From contig JAUYCY010000151.1 of assembly GCA_030692055.1 (NCBI GenBank), positions 1 to 10,878 on the forward strand: a stretch of DNA of 10,878 nt, read 5' to 3'. A model generated the notes under the pieces. It was not told the origin of the DNA, did no database searches, and saw only the letters and a program-made list of their open reading frames with translations. This document shows positions 10,837 through 10,878 of the stretch, piece after piece; the stretch's first letter is position 1; every line of letters starts with the position of its first letter. This stretch comes from Candidatus Omnitrophota bacterium. GTDB taxonomy: Bacteria > Omnitrophota > Koll11 > Duberdicusellales > 4484-171. The position numbers and the translations under genes were made by a program.

Positions 10837-10878
10837 AGTCCATAAATTATGGACTCACACAGTCCATAAAATATGGAT
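10837..10878. repeat. Tandem palindromes at the window edge
   Basis: AGTCCATAA-A-TTATGGACT (10837-10855) is perfect. A second, imperfect copy starts 24 bp later (10861) and is cut by the window end. Two full helical turns between copies suggest paired operators, or the start of a longer repeat array. Confidence 0.6.

Noticed and set aside
10837..10878. Start of a CRISPR array
   Set aside because: Only two short, imperfect units with a few bases between them. There is no spacer of typical length and no cas gene in view.

Overview
The window is an AT-rich bacterial chromosome segment. It carries the housekeeping genes dnaX and recR, two tRNA genes, small signalling or regulatory proteins (PilZ, CBS) and a very large number of short palindromic repeats. 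TGA acts as a stop codon (recR and the HNH gene end on it at the expected lengths), so the code is standard. The repeat-laden intergenic spaces, a DUF5674-like gene, a c-di-GMP (PilZ) protein and a group I intron in a tRNA suggest an uncultivated lineage of the Omnitrophota or candidate-phylum kind. That placement rests on general impression, not on a marker gene.

Layout. Positions 1-2690 hold single small genes, all on the minus strand, separated by a repeat whose common core is a 35-bp palindrome at 2656-2690. A GC-rich 128-bp version of it occurs twice, identically (1-128 and 1215-1342), and flanks an overlapping two-gene unit that resembles a toxin-antitoxin pair. Then come a PilZ gene, another repeat, a CBS-pair gene with its own promoter, and another repeat. 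Positions 2706-5340 are a tRNA-Asn locus invaded three ways: (a) a group I intron with an HNH endonuclease splits the anticodon loop; (b) a serine recombinase gene lies against the tRNA 3' end, with a 15-bp copy of that end 1.7 kb away, like a pair of attachment sites; (c) a GIY-YIG nuclease gene broken by one nonsense codon sits directly behind a partial second copy of the tRNA 5' half.

Positions 5481-8246 (minus strand) form a compact run: small membrane protein, dnaX, recR. dnaX carries an A9 run at codons 379-382 where a one-base slip meets a stop at once. This predicts a short gamma form that ends just after the clamp-loader domains. The ybaB/ebfC gene usually found between dnaX and recR is absent. 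A short repetitive stretch lies there instead.

Positions 8300-10878 hold tRNA-Ser(GCT) and one end of an integrated element read on the minus strand: a double zinc-ribbon protein, an excisionase-like HTH protein, a 50-residue ribbon-helix-helix protein and a tyrosine recombinase. The ribbon-helix-helix gene has a near-consensus promoter with a perfect 19-bp operator inside the spacer. The recombinase frame runs through tRNA-Ser. The element continues beyond the right edge. The two recombinases are unrelated, yet each reads into a tRNA gene, which points to tRNA-directed integration at both places.
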